A DNA stretch of 64,000 nt from Rugamonas aquatica (GCF_009380215.1 NZ_WHUG01000004.1:310001-374000), one strand, 5' to 3'; shown: positions 24,713-35,030, counted from the stretch's first letter. The notes: generated by a model not told the origin, from the letters alone. Numbers and translations are program-made.

Positions 24713-25360
24713 ATGCCACAAGTCCCTACGGGCAGTACCTTCTTCGTCGCTACGTCCTTCGGATCGGCCCTGACCACCACCAACGTGAGCAATGCCACCG
24801 AAGCTGTCGTGACTTCCGCCGCGCACGGCCTCGCCAACGGCGATATCGTCGAAGTCACCAGCGGCTGGGGGCGACTGCAACTGCGTGCATACCGTGTCAA
24901 ATCGAGCGCCGCCAATACCTTCGTGCTGGAGAACGCTGACACCACCAACCTGTCGTTCTTCCCCGCCGGCGGCGGCGTAGGCTCGGTGCGCAAGGTCAAC
25001 ACCATGCAGCAGATCACGCAGGTGATGAACCCGAGCGCATCCGGCGGCGAGGCGAAAAAGGTTGTGTACAAGTACGTCGAATCTGACGTCGAGTACTCGA
25101 TCAACGATGGCTTCTCCGCCGTGTCCCGCTCGTTGGAAATTGACGCGGACGCTATCGGCACTCCTGGCTACATCGCACTGAAGACCCTGACCGACGTGCA
25201 AAGCAACACCATCCTGAAAACCATGACCAAGTCGGGCAGTTTCACGCTACTGCCTTGCACCGTGGCGATGAACGAGGAAGTCATCTATCAGGACGGCCAG
25301 ATCAATCGCGTGAAAGTCGACTTCTCCGGCAACAACAAATCCACACGGTACGCATCGTAA
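24713..25360 (+). CDS. Major tail tube protein
   Basis: 215 residues with AAGGAAACACC before the start. Beta-rich, with VTSAAHGLANGDIVEVTSGW and RSLEIDADAIGTPGYIALK. Size, abundance-type ribosome site and its place directly before the frameshifting chaperone identify it as the tube subunit of a non-contractile tail. No sheath gene is present in this element. Confidence 0.8.
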   Translation: MPQVPTGSTFFVATSFGSALTTTNVSNATEAVVTSAAHGLANGDIVEVTSGWGRLQLRAYRVKSSAANTFVLENADTTNLSFFPAGGGVGSVRKVNTMQQITQVMNPSASGGEAKKVVYKYVESDVEYSINDGFSAVSRSLEIDADAIGTPGYIALKTLTDVQSNTILKTMTKSGSFTLLPCTVAMNEEVIYQDGQINRVKVDFSGNNKSTRYAS

Positions 25361-25447
25361 TCCGTTCTCCGGCCCGCCTTGGCGGGTCTTTCCATGCCCG
25401 CTCGGTCGCACCTTGTCGGGTCTTTTTATCCTCGATGAAAGAAAAAT

Positions 25448-25918
25448 ATGAGCACCGCAAAAGTAACCCTCGGCAATGCGCCCAAGAGCTTCAAAAAATC
25501 GGTCTCCATCGTGCTGCTGAGCGGCTCCCTGGCCAGTATCGACATCAACTACATCTACCGCACGCGCTCGCAGTTTGCCACGCTGATCGACGAAAAGATC
25601 AAGGCTGATGTCGCTGCAGAGGACGCGGTGGTCGCTGCCGCGAAGGCGGCTGCAGCCGATGCTGAACAGAGCAAGGGCGCGGCCGCACCCTCCGAGCCGG
25701 TCTCGCGACCTCCAGCCAAGACCGTCGCCGAGTGGTTTAAGGAAGCCGACGAGGGCGGCGCCAAGTTTGTCCTGAAGATCGCCGATGGTTGGGACCTGGA
25801 CGATCCGTTCAATGAGAAGTCGCTGCTGCAGCTGGAGGACGAAAACCCCGGCGCGCTGGCGGCCATCGCAGCCATGTATCGCCAGTCGGTGGCGGAGGTA
25901 CGGGTAAAAAACTCGTAG
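25448..25918 (+). CDS. Tail assembly chaperone (gpG-like)
   Basis: 156 residues. Starts KVTLGNAPKSFKKSVSIVLL, has an Ala-rich acidic middle and ends AEVRVKNS. Just before the stop, the codons GTA AAA AAC contain the slippery heptamer A-AAA-AAC at 25906-25912. A -1 slip there continues KKLVELATALYERMPTAEEI into the next frame and gives a 258-residue fusion. The short and long forms together coat the tape measure protein during tail assembly, as lambda G and GT do. Confidence 0.82.
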   Translation: MSTAKVTLGNAPKSFKKSVSIVLLSGSLASIDINYIYRTRSQFATLIDEKIKADVAAEDAVVAAAKAAAADAEQSKGAAAPSEPVSRPPAKTVAEWFKEADEGGAKFVLKIADGWDLDDPFNEKSLLQLEDENPGALAAIAAMYRQSVAEVRVKNS

Positions 25919-26223
25919 AGCTTGCAACGGCCCTTTATGAGCGTATGCCGACTGCGGAAGAAATTGAGCAGTCGGGATTTGCGCTGGAGGACTTTGCAAG
26001 CGATCCGGTAGACGTTCTGCCCGATAACGAGCCGGTATTCCTGCTGTTTGAGGAGATGGCCACGCAGTGGCGCATGGGCATGAACGGACCGACCGGCCTG
26101 GACTACAACGTCATGTATCACAAGATGAGCCGGATGTCCCTGTCGGACGAAAACTACCGGCTGATGGAGTTGGACATCAGGGTGCTGGAGAGCCACGCCC
26201 TGGCCGCAATGCACCGCAAATAA
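25906..26223 (+). CDS. Frameshift extension of the chaperone (gpT-like)
   Basis: The -1 frame is open from the heptamer to 26223, adding about 105 residues that include EEIEQSGFALEDFASDPVDV and FEEMATQWRMGMNGPTGLDY. These resemble DUF1799-type tail chaperone T domains. An ATG at 25945 exists but has no ribosome site, so the fusion is the better reading. Confidence 0.75.
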   Translation, partial: KKLVELATALYERMPTAEEIEQSGFALEDFASDPVDVLPDNEPVFLLFEEMATQWRMGMNGPTGLDYNVMYHKMSRMSLSDENYRLMELDIRVLESHALAAMHRK

Positions 26224-26224
26224 C

Positions 26225-26247
26225 GCCGCCTTGAGCGGCTTTTTTTA
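26225..26247 (+). terminator. Hairpin with T tract before the tape measure gene
   Basis: GCCGC-CTTGA-GCGGC followed by seven T, ending 12 bases before the tape measure start. Confidence 0.5.
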
Positions 26248-26258
26248 TTGGACAAGTG

Positions 26259-29200
26259 ATGACAGATACGATTTCCGCCGGCGTCATCGAGATGTCGGTC
26301 GGGACCAGCGGCGTCGACGCGGGCCTCGCGCATATCGATGGCGGCGTTGCGCGTACCGGCCGGAACTTAGCCAATCTCGGTCAACAGGGTACCGCCGCGC
26401 TGGATAGTATCGGCGCTGGAGGTGCCAGTGCAGCGGCGCGTGTCGACAACACCACCCGCAGCCTAATCGGGTCCGTCGAGCGCGCGACTGCCGCGCTGGA
26501 AGCCGGCAAGAAGTCCGGCGCTGACTACTTCGAGACTCTGGCGCGTAATCGCGGCGCCGACCTGACCCAGCTCGCGCCGTTTATTGCCCAGCTGCGCGAG
26601 GTGGAAGCGGCCCAGGTGCGCGCTGCTTCCGCTGCGAACGAGACGCGGATTGCTCAGGAGGCGGCCGCCGAGGCGGCGCGGGCCGAGTCGCTGGCACAGC
26701 GCGAAGCTGCGCATGCGCTGGCTGGCCGCGACAACTTCCTCGCCGGACTGCGGGAGCAAATCGCGCTTTATGGACGGTCGTCGGAAGAAGTGCTGCGCTA
26801 CCGCGCCGCCCAGGCCGGCATCGCGCACGACGCTGACCCACTGATCGATCAGCTACACGATCTACGCACCGCGCATGAACAGGTTGCTGTGGCGGCGCGC
26901 GCCGAGGCGCAGGCTCAACGGGAGGCAGCGCAGGTCCAGACGAATCAGAACTCCTTCGTCGCAAGCCTGGAGCAGCAGGCCAACGCCATCGGCCGCACCC
27001 GGTCGCAGCTTCTGGAGATGCAGGCCGCCCAGCTCGGCGTCACCAATCAGGCCGCGCCTTTCATCGCCCGCTTGCGCGAGGCCGAGGGCGGCCTGGGGCG
27101 TACGGGCGCGTCGGCGGCGCAAACCGCCGCCGCGCTGCGCGGCGTGCCGGCGCAGTTCACCGACATTGTCACCAGCATTCAGGGCGGCCAGGCACCGTTG
27201 ACCGTGTTCCTGCAGCAGGGCGGCCAGCTTCGCGACATGTTCGGCGGTGCCGGCCCTGCGGCCCGTGCGCTGGGCGGCTATATCGTCGGCCTCATCAATC
27301 CGTTCACGCTGGCCGCCGCCGGTGCTGCTGCGCTGGCGATCGCGTACCACGAAGGCAGTAAGGAGGCCGAGGCGTACAACCGCGCTTTGATTATGACAGG
27401 GAATGCCGCAGGCGGAACGGCGAATCAACTTGCCGATGCGGCCCGTAACATCGGTAAGGTGGCGGGCTCACAGCACGAGGCATCTAGCGCGGTGGCCGAG
27501 CTGGCCGCCACAGGGAAGGTGGCTGCCGCAAGCCTGCAGAGGTTCGGCTTGGAGGCCGTCGCCTCGCAGCACGCGCTCGGCAAAAGCATCTCTGACACGG
27601 TCGAAGAGTTTGCCTCCCTTGGGCGAGACCCGGTCGCGGCCCTGGCTAAGTTGAATGAAAAATACCATTTCATTACAGCGTCCACCTATGCACAGGTAAA
27701 GGCCTTGAAGGACCAGGGCAAGGCGACCGAAGCGGCTCAAGTAGCGCAAGACGCATTCGCTAATGGGTTGAATGGACAGCGCGAAAAGGTATTGGCTACA
27801 TTGACCGACTGGGAACGCGGCTGGCTCAAGATCAAGAAAGCTGCGCTCGGTGTTGTGGATGGCACGATTGATCTGGCGCTTGGCCGCGAGGCAACCAATT
27901 CTCAGAAGATCAACGCCCTATTGGCCGAGCGTGAGTTGATCGAGAAGCGAATAGGTGTTGCGGTTCAGAAAGGAGACTCGGATAAAGAAAAAGGTTTCCG
28001 GGCCGACCTGGATCGCAATAAGCAGCAGATCAATGGCCTGCGTGCTAAGACGGACGCGGATAGGGCGGCAGCGGCCGCTGAAGCCGCGTCCGCAGCTGCT
28101 GGTGAGGCCCGGATTAAGTGGTTGGATGAAGGTGATAAATATTTGTCGCGTGGCGCGCAGTTGGAGCGCGACATTACCAGGGCTAAGAATGATGGCATCG
28201 CCGCCGGCGTTTCTCAGGCCGATATCGAGAAACGTATCGGCGAGATCCGCAAAAATTACGCCGACATTTATAACGATCAGATTGACGCCCAGATCGAGAA
28301 GATCAAGCAGCGTGCGGCCATCGAGCAAGAGGTCGACAAGCGGACCGGGCTCTCCTTGGCCGCTGCACGCGCCACTGGTCTGGCATCGAGTTATGACCTG
28401 GACATCCAGTATGCCGAGAAGGTTGCGGCGCTAGATCAGGCAGCGCTGGCGCGCGACAGGAAGGGGCTGCTGGACGAGATCGAACTCACCAAGCAGAAAA
28501 TAAACAGCAAAAAAGCAATCCAAGTTCTGAACGATCAGATAAAACTGCTCGACGAAAAGTCGTTGACGCGGAAGGCGGAGCTGGAGAAGCAGATCGCTGA
28601 TCTGGACACCAAGAATACGCGCCAATCCGCCAGTGATCTGGCTGATCTTGCCGACAAGCGCGTATCGGATCGGGATGCCTTGCTGGCTCAGATGCAGGCT
28701 CAAGAGAACGCGAACTCCCTCATTGGTGCCAGCAAGGAGCAGATCAACGCTTTCAACAAAGCACTGGTGAACGAGAGTGCCACGCGGTTGGAGAGCCGGG
28801 CGGCCATTATTGGAGGCAACGAGGCGCGCAAGGAGGAAGCCGACGCGATGATCGCCAGCGCCGCCGCGATGCGCTCACTGGCACAGGCGCAGGCCGACGG
28901 GCTGCTGAAGACCGAGCGCTTTGACCAGCAGAAAAAGCTGTGGGAGTCGATCGACCAGACTGCGCACGACACGTTTGTGAACATCTTCGACAACGGCAAA
29001 AACGCTTTCGACCGGTTGCGCGATACGCTCAAGGCCGGCCTGCTCGACCTGCTGTATCAGATGACGGTCAAGAAGTGGATCTTCAGTATCGGCGCGCAGG
29101 TCACTGGCTTCAGCGGCTTGGCCGGCGCTGCGCAGGCATCGAGCATCACGGGCGGTCTGCCCGGCCCTGGCGGTGCGATCAGCCTGCTGCAAACGGCCAA

Positions 29201-31316
29201 GGGTGCCTACGATGCGATTTCGAATGGCTTCGCCGGGATCTCCAACTCGGTAGCGGAGGGCGTCCAGTCGGGGATCAACATGCTCGGGCCAAACAGCGGA
29301 TTCTATTCGAGTGCAGGCTCCGGCATGCCGCTGTCCTCGCCAGCTTCCGCCGCCGGTACTGCTGCGCAGTATTTGGCCGGCGCCGCCGCCGGCAAGATGC
29401 TTGGCTCCGCCATCTCGGGGCAGTATGGCATTGGCGACCACGGCAGCGCGGTGGTGAATATCGCGACGGTGACCGGCTCACTCTTCGGTGGGCCAATCGG
29501 CGGCGCGATCGGCGGCGCGATCGGGGGCTTACTCAACCGCGCCTTCGGGATGGGATCCAAGGACATCACGGCGCAAGGGATCAACGGCAGCTTGGGTAAC
29601 AGCGGCTTCACGGGCCAAACTTTCCAGACCTGGCATCAGGACGGCGGCTGGTTCCGCAGTGACAAAAACGGGACCGATAACACGCCCGTGGACACAGCCA
29701 CCGCCAAGTCGCTGGGGGATGCTTACGCTGGGATCAAAAAGGCGTCCACGGGCTTCGCTGAGGCCCTAGGCATTGATGCCACGTCCATCCAGAACCGCAC
29801 ACAGTCGTTGAACATCGCCCTCACGAGCGATGCAGCGGAAAATCAAAAGGCGATCTCCGACTTCTTCGTTGGGGTGGGCGACACCATCGCCAAGGAACTG
29901 GTTCCGGGGCTCGCTGCCTTCTCGGCATCTGGCGAGACGGCCAGCACTACGCTGCAGCGAATTGCTGGGGACTTCAGCGGCGTGGAGGCGATCCTGACCA
30001 CTATCGGGAGGACTTCCGAAACCGCTTTCGGCGCCGTCGGTCTGGCCTCGGTCGAGGCGCGGGAGCGTCTGATAGCTGCCGCCGGCAGCCTCGATTCTCT
30101 GTCCAGCGGCACGGCGTACTTCGCCCAGAACTTCCTGTCTCCGGCCGAACAGATGGCGCCGATCATTGCGAACGTCAAGAAGCAGCTTGCGGACCTCGGT
30201 GGCGCCAGCGTGACCACGAACGATGACTTCAAGCAGTTGGTACTGAGCCTGGTGGACTCCGGGAAGTTGGCGACCGATGCTGGCGCCAAGCAGTATGCCG
30301 CCCTGCTGCAGCTCGCGCCGCAGGTCAAACAGGTGACTGATTACATGGGCACCCTGAATGGCGTGCTTGCCGAGGGATCTGCCGTCTTGAGCGAACGGGC
30401 CGACCTTCAGAAACGGTACGACCAGGCCACACTATCGTCTGACCAGTTGCAGGCGCAGCAGCGTGCGGCGCTCGACCCCAGCAACCGGGGGCTGTTCGAT
30501 CGGGTGCAGGCTGCCGAGGCAGCGAAGTCTGCCTCGGACGCATTGAAGTCGGTCAACGCCGGCTACCAGCAGCAGATCGATGAATTCATTAAATCCACCA
30601 TGTCCGTGACTGAGGTGCGCGCCCTTGAGATCAGGGGCATGGACGACAGCACCGTCGCACTGTACGACCGCCTGGCCGGCCTGAAGGCGGAGTCGCTGGC
30701 TCAACAAGCTGCTGCCGCCGCGATACAAAAGGCACGAGACTCGGCCACGACGGGGCTTCAGGCGCTGGGCAACGCGCTGGTTGACTCCATGAAGAACGCG
30801 GAGGCGGCCGGTAAGTCGTTGAACGATTTCGCTCAGTCCCTCTTGCTGGGTGACCTCTCCGCGCTGAATCCCGAAGACCGGTACAAGGAGGCGAAACGAC
30901 AGCTGCTGTCTTCGGACTTGGGCGATACGGCCGCTGCGACTGCATTTCTGAATGCATCCAAGGCCCGTGACGCCGGTGACTTTTCCTACTCGCGCGACTT
31001 CGCCCTGGTGCAGTCGCGGCTTGCGAGCGCTGCGTCAGCTCAGTTCAGCCTGGCTGCATCGATTCCGGCAACGTGGGCTCAGATGTCGCAGTTTTACCGC
31101 GAACAGATGGCGCCCGGCTTCTCATCTCCAGCGCAAAACCTTGTGGCTGCGTCGACCAGCTCAACTGCGAATTCGGGTTCTGTGGAAGACGCTTTGATGA
31201 AGATGGGCGAGAAGGTTGTCGCGGCGCTGGCGCCGATCGCTACCAATACCGAGAAGGCCGCGTCGGTGCTTGACCTGGTAACTGAAGGTGGCTCCGCCAT
31301 GCTGGTGACGTCATGA
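26259..31316 (+). CDS. Tail tape measure protein
   Basis: 1,685 residues. Long Ala/Gln/Glu-rich coiled coils (roughly 60-270 and 540-860), a conserved QFTDIVTSIQGGQAPLTVFL and QQGGQLRDMFGGAGPAARAL region (about 295-335), and hydrophobic segments (about 1030-1110) near the C-terminal third. It sets tail length and is ejected ahead of the DNA. At roughly 1.5 angstrom per residue the tail would be near 250 nm. GTG at 26256 is an alternative start. Confidence 0.93.
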   Translation: MTDTISAGVIEMSVGTSGVDAGLAHIDGGVARTGRNLANLGQQGTAALDSIGAGGASAAARVDNTTRSLIGSVERATAALEAGKKSGADYFETLARNRGADLTQLAPFIAQLREVEAAQVRAASAANETRIAQEAAAEAARAESLAQREAAHALAGRDNFLAGLREQIALYGRSSEEVLRYRAAQAGIAHDADPLIDQLHDLRTAHEQVAVAARAEAQAQREAAQVQTNQNSFVASLEQQANAIGRTRSQLLEMQAAQLGVTNQAAPFIARLREAEGGLGRTGASAAQTAAALRGVPAQFTDIVTSIQGGQAPLTVFLQQGGQLRDMFGGAGPAARALGGYIVGLINPFTLAAAGAAALAIAYHEGSKEAEAYNRALIMTGNAAGGTANQLADAARNIGKVAGSQHEASSAVAELAATGKVAAASLQRFGLEAVASQHALGKSISDTVEEFASLGRDPVAALAKLNEKYHFITASTYAQVKALKDQGKATEAAQVAQDAFANGLNGQREKVLATLTDWERGWLKIKKAALGVVDGTIDLALGREATNSQKINALLAERELIEKRIGVAVQKGDSDKEKGFRADLDRNKQQINGLRAKTDADRAAAAAEAASAAAGEARIKWLDEGDKYLSRGAQLERDITRAKNDGIAAGVSQADIEKRIGEIRKNYADIYNDQIDAQIEKIKQRAAIEQEVDKRTGLSLAAARATGLASSYDLDIQYAEKVAALDQAALARDRKGLLDEIELTKQKINSKKAIQVLNDQIKLLDEKSLTRKAELEKQIADLDTKNTRQSASDLADLADKRVSDRDALLAQMQAQENANSLIGASKEQINAFNKALVNESATRLESRAAIIGGNEARKEEADAMIASAAAMRSLAQAQADGLLKTERFDQQKKLWESIDQTAHDTFVNIFDNGKNAFDRLRDTLKAGLLDLLYQMTVKKWIFSIGAQVTGFSGLAGAAQASSITGGLPGPGGAISLLQTAKGAYDAISNGFAGISNSVAEGVQSGINMLGPNSGFYSSAGSGMPLSSPASAAGTAAQYLAGAAAGKMLGSAISGQYGIGDHGSAVVNIATVTGSLFGGPIGGAIGGAIGGLLNRAFGMGSKDITAQGINGSLGNSGFTGQTFQTWHQDGGWFRSDKNGTDNTPVDTATAKSLGDAYAGIKKASTGFAEALGIDATSIQNRTQSLNIALTSDAAENQKAISDFFVGVGDTIAKELVPGLAAFSASGETASTTLQRIAGDFSGVEAILTTIGRTSETAFGAVGLASVEARERLIAAAGSLDSLSSGTAYFAQNFLSPAEQMAPIIANVKKQLADLGGASVTTNDDFKQLVLSLVDSGKLATDAGAKQYAALLQLAPQVKQVTDYMGTLNGVLAEGSAVLSERADLQKRYDQATLSSDQLQAQQRAALDPSNRGLFDRVQAAEAAKSASDALKSVNAGYQQQIDEFIKSTMSVTEVRALEIRGMDDSTVALYDRLAGLKAESLAQQAAAAAIQKARDSATTGLQALGNALVDSMKNAEAAGKSLNDFAQSLLLGDLSALNPEDRYKEAKRQLLSSDLGDTAAATAFLNASKARDAGDFSYSRDFALVQSRLASAASAQFSLAASIPATWAQMSQFYREQMAPGFSSPAQNLVAASTSSTANSGSVEDALMKMGEKVVAALAPIATNTEKAASVLDLVTEGGSAMLVTS

Positions 31317-32224
31317 CGGCGATCCTGAGTTTCATTGCCCCCCTGGCGATCACGTCGGGCATGGTGGTCAGCAGTACGGCTATGAGTCACACGTCCGGAG
31401 AGTTGGAGTGGGACGCCTCGACGTCTTATGCGAAAGGCACGGTGGTCTTTCGCGCCACGCTCGGCCGTCGATACGAGAACCTGATTGCCGGCGTGAACAG
31501 CGGCCTGCCGGAAGACAGTGCGGATCGCTGGGACGATCTGGGCGTCACGGACAAGATGACGATGTTCGACGGCGAGGTCGGCACGCAGTCGATTGCGGAC
31601 GGCACGCTGACCGTAGTGTTCCGCCCTGGCGCATTCAACGCGTTGTTTCTTGCCGGCCTGGAGGGAACGCACCTTGACGTCACGGTCCGGGACTATGTGG
31701 GCGGAACGGTGCTGCTCAGCTACTCCGGCTCACTGGAAGGGTCGCAGCCGGACGACTACTACGAATGGTGCTTCGCACCTTTCCGGCAGAAGACCGATTT
31801 CATCGCTTTCGATATCGAGCCATATGGCCGGTCCGAAGTCTCCATCACGATCACCAATCCAGGTGGCGTCGCGAAGTGCGGCATCGCTTCCTTGGGCGAC
31901 CTGAAAGAGCTGGGGCCGACGCTGTCCGGCTTGACGGTCGAACCCAAATCATATGCGCGCGTGACGACCGATTCTCGTGGCAAGACCAGTATTCGGAAGG
32001 GTAAGACGGCTCGCGACATGTCCATCGCCGCCCTGATCCCGCTTGCCGATGCGGATCGTGTTGTTGATGCCCTTAGCACCGTGTTGGGGACTCCGATAGT
32101 GGTCATCGCATCGAATTCTGACCAGATGCAGGCGGCACGTGTGTTCGGCCTGCCCACTGGAAAAGTCACCTATCCAGGCAACCAGTTCGCCAATCTTTCA
32201 TTGAACGTCCAAGGAATGATCTAA
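31313..32224 (+). CDS. Tail tip protein
   Basis: 303 residues, all-beta appearance. A carbohydrate-binding-like start (LEWDASTSYAKGTVVFRATL then GRRYENLIAGVNSGLPEDSA) is similar to CBM5/12-type modules, followed by a DUF-like tip domain (TVRDYVGGTVLLSYSGSLEG) . Directly after the tape measure gene (four-base overlap), so part of the distal tail or hub. Exact homologue not recognised. Confidence 0.6.
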   Translation: MTAILSFIAPLAITSGMVVSSTAMSHTSGELEWDASTSYAKGTVVFRATLGRRYENLIAGVNSGLPEDSADRWDDLGVTDKMTMFDGEVGTQSIADGTLTVVFRPGAFNALFLAGLEGTHLDVTVRDYVGGTVLLSYSGSLEGSQPDDYYEWCFAPFRQKTDFIAFDIEPYGRSEVSITITNPGGVAKCGIASLGDLKELGPTLSGLTVEPKSYARVTTDSRGKTSIRKGKTARDMSIAALIPLADADRVVDALSTVLGTPIVVIASNSDQMQAARVFGLPTGKVTYPGNQFANLSLNVQGMI

Positions 32225-34281
32225 TGTCTATTTCCCCTCCAGACCCAATTTCGGCGGCGCCGTTGCCGGCCCCGGTGCGTGGCCAGAAGGCGACGTTTTC
32301 TGATCGCCTCGACGCGTTCGTGACGTGGGTGACAGGAAGCGTTGCGCAATTTTCAGCCAGCGCCGCCAACGCGTACAACAATGCACTTGAGGCCTATAAC
32401 TGGGCGCAAGTGGCCTTGAGCTCAGCGTCGTCGGCGTCCAGCTCAGCCGCCGCCGCTGCCGCATCAAGTAATGCCGTCAAGTGGGTAAGCGGCACGACGT
32501 ATGCCGATGGCGTTGTGACGTGGTCTCCGATCACGCGCTTGTCATATCGCCGCAACGGCGCAGGTGCCGGCACTACAGATCCATCGATCGATACAGCAAA
32601 CTGGGTTCTGCAGCTCTACACCCTGGGGATCGGTGGCGCCACTGCGGCGGGCAGCGTCACCTTGCTGAACACCTCCGGCGGCGCGCTGCGGGTCGCGCCG
32701 ACTGGGCCCGGCTATTTCGTAACGTTGCCGGATGCGACGACGATGGTGAAAGGTGCGCTGGCTTTCACCATTCACAACGCAGGCACCGACGATTACGGCG
32801 TGCGTGACTTTTCTGGCACGCAGCTGGGCTGGATTCGCGCAGGGAAATGCGCGGTAATCGGTCTCGCCACCAACGCGACCGCCGCAGGCCAATGGGTGCC
32901 ATGCAACGTAGAGAAGCTGGGTGTGACCGCAATCCTCACCCCCGCCTCAATCTCAGCTGGCAACGGGGGTGGGGTGCTTGAGGCGATCCCGCTCGACGCT
33001 ACGCGGACGCTGCTGTTGTTCGGTACCCTCTACGCTGCTGTCTATGACTCCTCATCCCAAACCTGGGGCACTCCGGTGCTTGTCCGGGCGAGCGTCCTGT
33101 ATGCGTGTGCGGTGCTTTCGGCTGCCAATCAGGTACTGGTCGCCTCCTGCCCCGGGTCGTCCACTTCGATCCAGGTTGTGGCGCTCTCTGTTTCGGGAGT
33201 CGCCATTACCGTGAACGCGGCTGCGACGGCATCGGCGCCGGCCGCAGTATCCCAGATGGATCGATTGGTGGCCGTCAATGGTGGGTTCGCATTCTCCTAC
33301 TCCTACAACGATGGGAGCGGTACGCTGGGATCTTCGGTACGTGGCGTATCGTTGAGCGGCACGACTCCCGTCATCGGTACTGAGCGGAACTTTGGCAACG
33401 TGGAGGCGCTGCCGCGTCTTTTCGTGACCGGAACAGTGCTCCGGGCCGTAACGTACTCCAGCAGTTCAAACCTGAAGGCTCAGCCTTATAGCCTCGCTGG
33501 TTCGACGCTGACCGCCGGTACCGCTGCAAACACTACGTCGTCGTCAACATTTACATCTCAGCTGTGGGCCTTCATCAATGGCAACGGCAACTTGGTGGCT
33601 CGGTACATAGACGGAGTCGGCATCACTGCTGCGGCTGTATTCAAACTGACGGGGACGACGGAAGCCGTCAGCACCGTTCAGTTGCTGAACGTCCCGACCA
33701 CAACATGCGCCTACCTGGAGGTGTCGGCAGGGAAGGTAATTTTCGTCACGGACGGGAACACCAATAACTCTGCCAGCTGGAACATCTTGACGGATACGGC
33801 AGGTACAGCCTCGGCCGGCACACAAGCGTCAACAACGCTGGCCTCGTCAGTTTCCTATCTCGGCGCCATCGACGTGTCGGGTACCACGGCTCGCTTTACT
33901 GGAGGAGTCTCGGCATCATCTGGAATCCCTGCGACTTTCATCCTTACTCTGGATTGCTCCGGTTCTTCTGGTGTTCTGCAGGGGCTGCAAACCGCTGCCT
34001 ATATTCCATCCGTGAAAAACAATAGCCGAAATGGTGTGCGAAATGGAGAGAAGTTGGTGGCGGGGGCGAGCACGTATGTTTTCGCAGACGCATCAACGGA
34101 CGCCAACCAATCCAAACCGTATGACGTCATGTTCGGCCCGCGCGGAGTGGTGCAGTCGATAGCCTTGGGTGTCGCTCAGAATGTTAGTCGGCCTGGCAAT
34201 GCGGCAAACGAAGCGTGGGCGGTGGGCTACATCACTTCGACGTCGCCGATCTATATCAAACGAGTGGAGGCTGCAGCATGA
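32224..34281 (+). CDS. Tail fibre / receptor-binding protein
   Basis: 685 residues. Short N-terminal helix region (FSASAANAYNNALEAYNWAQ) and an Ala/Ser coiled segment (about 55-80), then a long Ser/Thr/Gly-rich beta region with many repeated short strands, as in trimeric fibres or beta-propeller-like tips. Last large virion gene, where the host-specificity protein normally lies. It carries no DGR variable repeat, unlike the Bordetella phage tail fibre. Confidence 0.65.
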   Translation: MSISPPDPISAAPLPAPVRGQKATFSDRLDAFVTWVTGSVAQFSASAANAYNNALEAYNWAQVALSSASSASSSAAAAAASSNAVKWVSGTTYADGVVTWSPITRLSYRRNGAGAGTTDPSIDTANWVLQLYTLGIGGATAAGSVTLLNTSGGALRVAPTGPGYFVTLPDATTMVKGALAFTIHNAGTDDYGVRDFSGTQLGWIRAGKCAVIGLATNATAAGQWVPCNVEKLGVTAILTPASISAGNGGGVLEAIPLDATRTLLLFGTLYAAVYDSSSQTWGTPVLVRASVLYACAVLSAANQVLVASCPGSSTSIQVVALSVSGVAITVNAAATASAPAAVSQMDRLVAVNGGFAFSYSYNDGSGTLGSSVRGVSLSGTTPVIGTERNFGNVEALPRLFVTGTVLRAVTYSSSSNLKAQPYSLAGSTLTAGTAANTTSSSTFTSQLWAFINGNGNLVARYIDGVGITAAAVFKLTGTTEAVSTVQLLNVPTTTCAYLEVSAGKVIFVTDGNTNNSASWNILTDTAGTASAGTQASTTLASSVSYLGAIDVSGTTARFTGGVSASSGIPATFILTLDCSGSSGVLQGLQTAAYIPSVKNNSRNGVRNGEKLVAGASTYVFADASTDANQSKPYDVMFGPRGVVQSIALGVAQNVSRPGNAANEAWAVGYITSTSPIYIKRVEAAA

Positions 34282-34433
34282 ACCTTTTGAAAACTGAGGT
34301 TGGCGATTTCGGCCCCTTCTTCTTTTCGGCGCGACAGGAAGGCGGCTGGCTCTGCGACGGCGTCCTCTATCCGGACAGCGTAGTTGGGGGTGGGGAACTC
34401 GTCCAGGTGATGCACGATGATCCGACCCCCTGA
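34278..34433 (+). CDS. Small protein after the tail fibre
   Basis: 51 residues (NLLKTEVGDFGPFFFSARQE start), overlapping the fibre stop by ATGA. Possible fibre chaperone or unrelated; the WLCDGVLYPDSVV core is not recognised. Confidence 0.45.
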   Translation: MNLLKTEVGDFGPFFFSARQEGGWLCDGVLYPDSVVGGGELVQVMHDDPTP

Positions 34434-34536
34434 TGTGGGCCCAGGCCCTGAAGAGTCACCGTCCCTCCCTCCCGATCCCGGCGCCTGATAGCGCATCTGA
34501 AAATCTCGCCCCTTGGGCATCTCACGAAAGGTCCAC

Positions 34537-34884
34537 ATGACTGAACCAGTCTCAGCCACGGCAGCAATTCTTGCCACCCTCGTAAAATCCGCCGTCGCGT
34601 ACTTGCCTGGAGCAGCTGGCGCGGCTCTCTCACTGAAGTTCCTCGGCGGCGAGCTGGGCGTTGGTCAAAAGATCACGTCCTTCGCCGTTGGTTTCGTCTG
34701 CGCGTGCTACCTGGCGCCGGCGGCCATCGACCTGTTCAGCATCCAGGGCGGTCGCGTGCATGCTGGCATCCAGTTTCTGGTCGGCCTGTTCGCGCTGGCC
34801 ACCTGTCGCGAGCTGTTCGTCGAGATCAACAGTGCCGACCTGATCGGCTCGTTGAAGCGGCGCTTCCTGGGAGACCGCACATGA
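34537..34884 (+). CDS. Putative holin / membrane protein
   Basis: 115 residues from ATG 34537 (AAAGGTCCAC upstream). Three hydrophobic stretches (about 8-30, 42-62 and 75-92) and a basic tail GSLKRRFLGDRT. First gene of the lysis cassette; resembles phage holin-like proteins that would open the inner membrane for the endolysin. Confidence 0.6.
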   Translation: MTEPVSATAAILATLVKSAVAYLPGAAGAALSLKFLGGELGVGQKITSFAVGFVCACYLAPAAIDLFSIQGGRVHAGIQFLVGLFALATCRELFVEINSADLIGSLKRRFLGDRT

Positions 34885-35030
34885 ACGCCCAGACCGTTCA
34901 GCAGCTGCTCACTGTCGGCGTGCTTGGGGCCTGCGTCTGGGGTGTTCTCAATCCCAGTATTCGCACGCGTACCATCGGCACGCTGGCGCTTTCCCTGATT
35001 GGTATTCTTGCCTTTGTGAGCCTGATATGA
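34881..35030 (+). CDS. Small membrane protein, possible second holin
   Basis: 49 residues with two hydrophobic helices (LLTVGVLGACVWGVL and TLALSLIGILAFVSLI) separated by an Arg loop. Coupled by ATGA overlaps on both sides, between the putative holin and the endolysin. May be a holin, antiholin or pinholin. Confidence 0.55.
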   Translation: MNAQTVQQLLTVGVLGACVWGVLNPSIRTRTIGTLALSLIGILAFVSLI

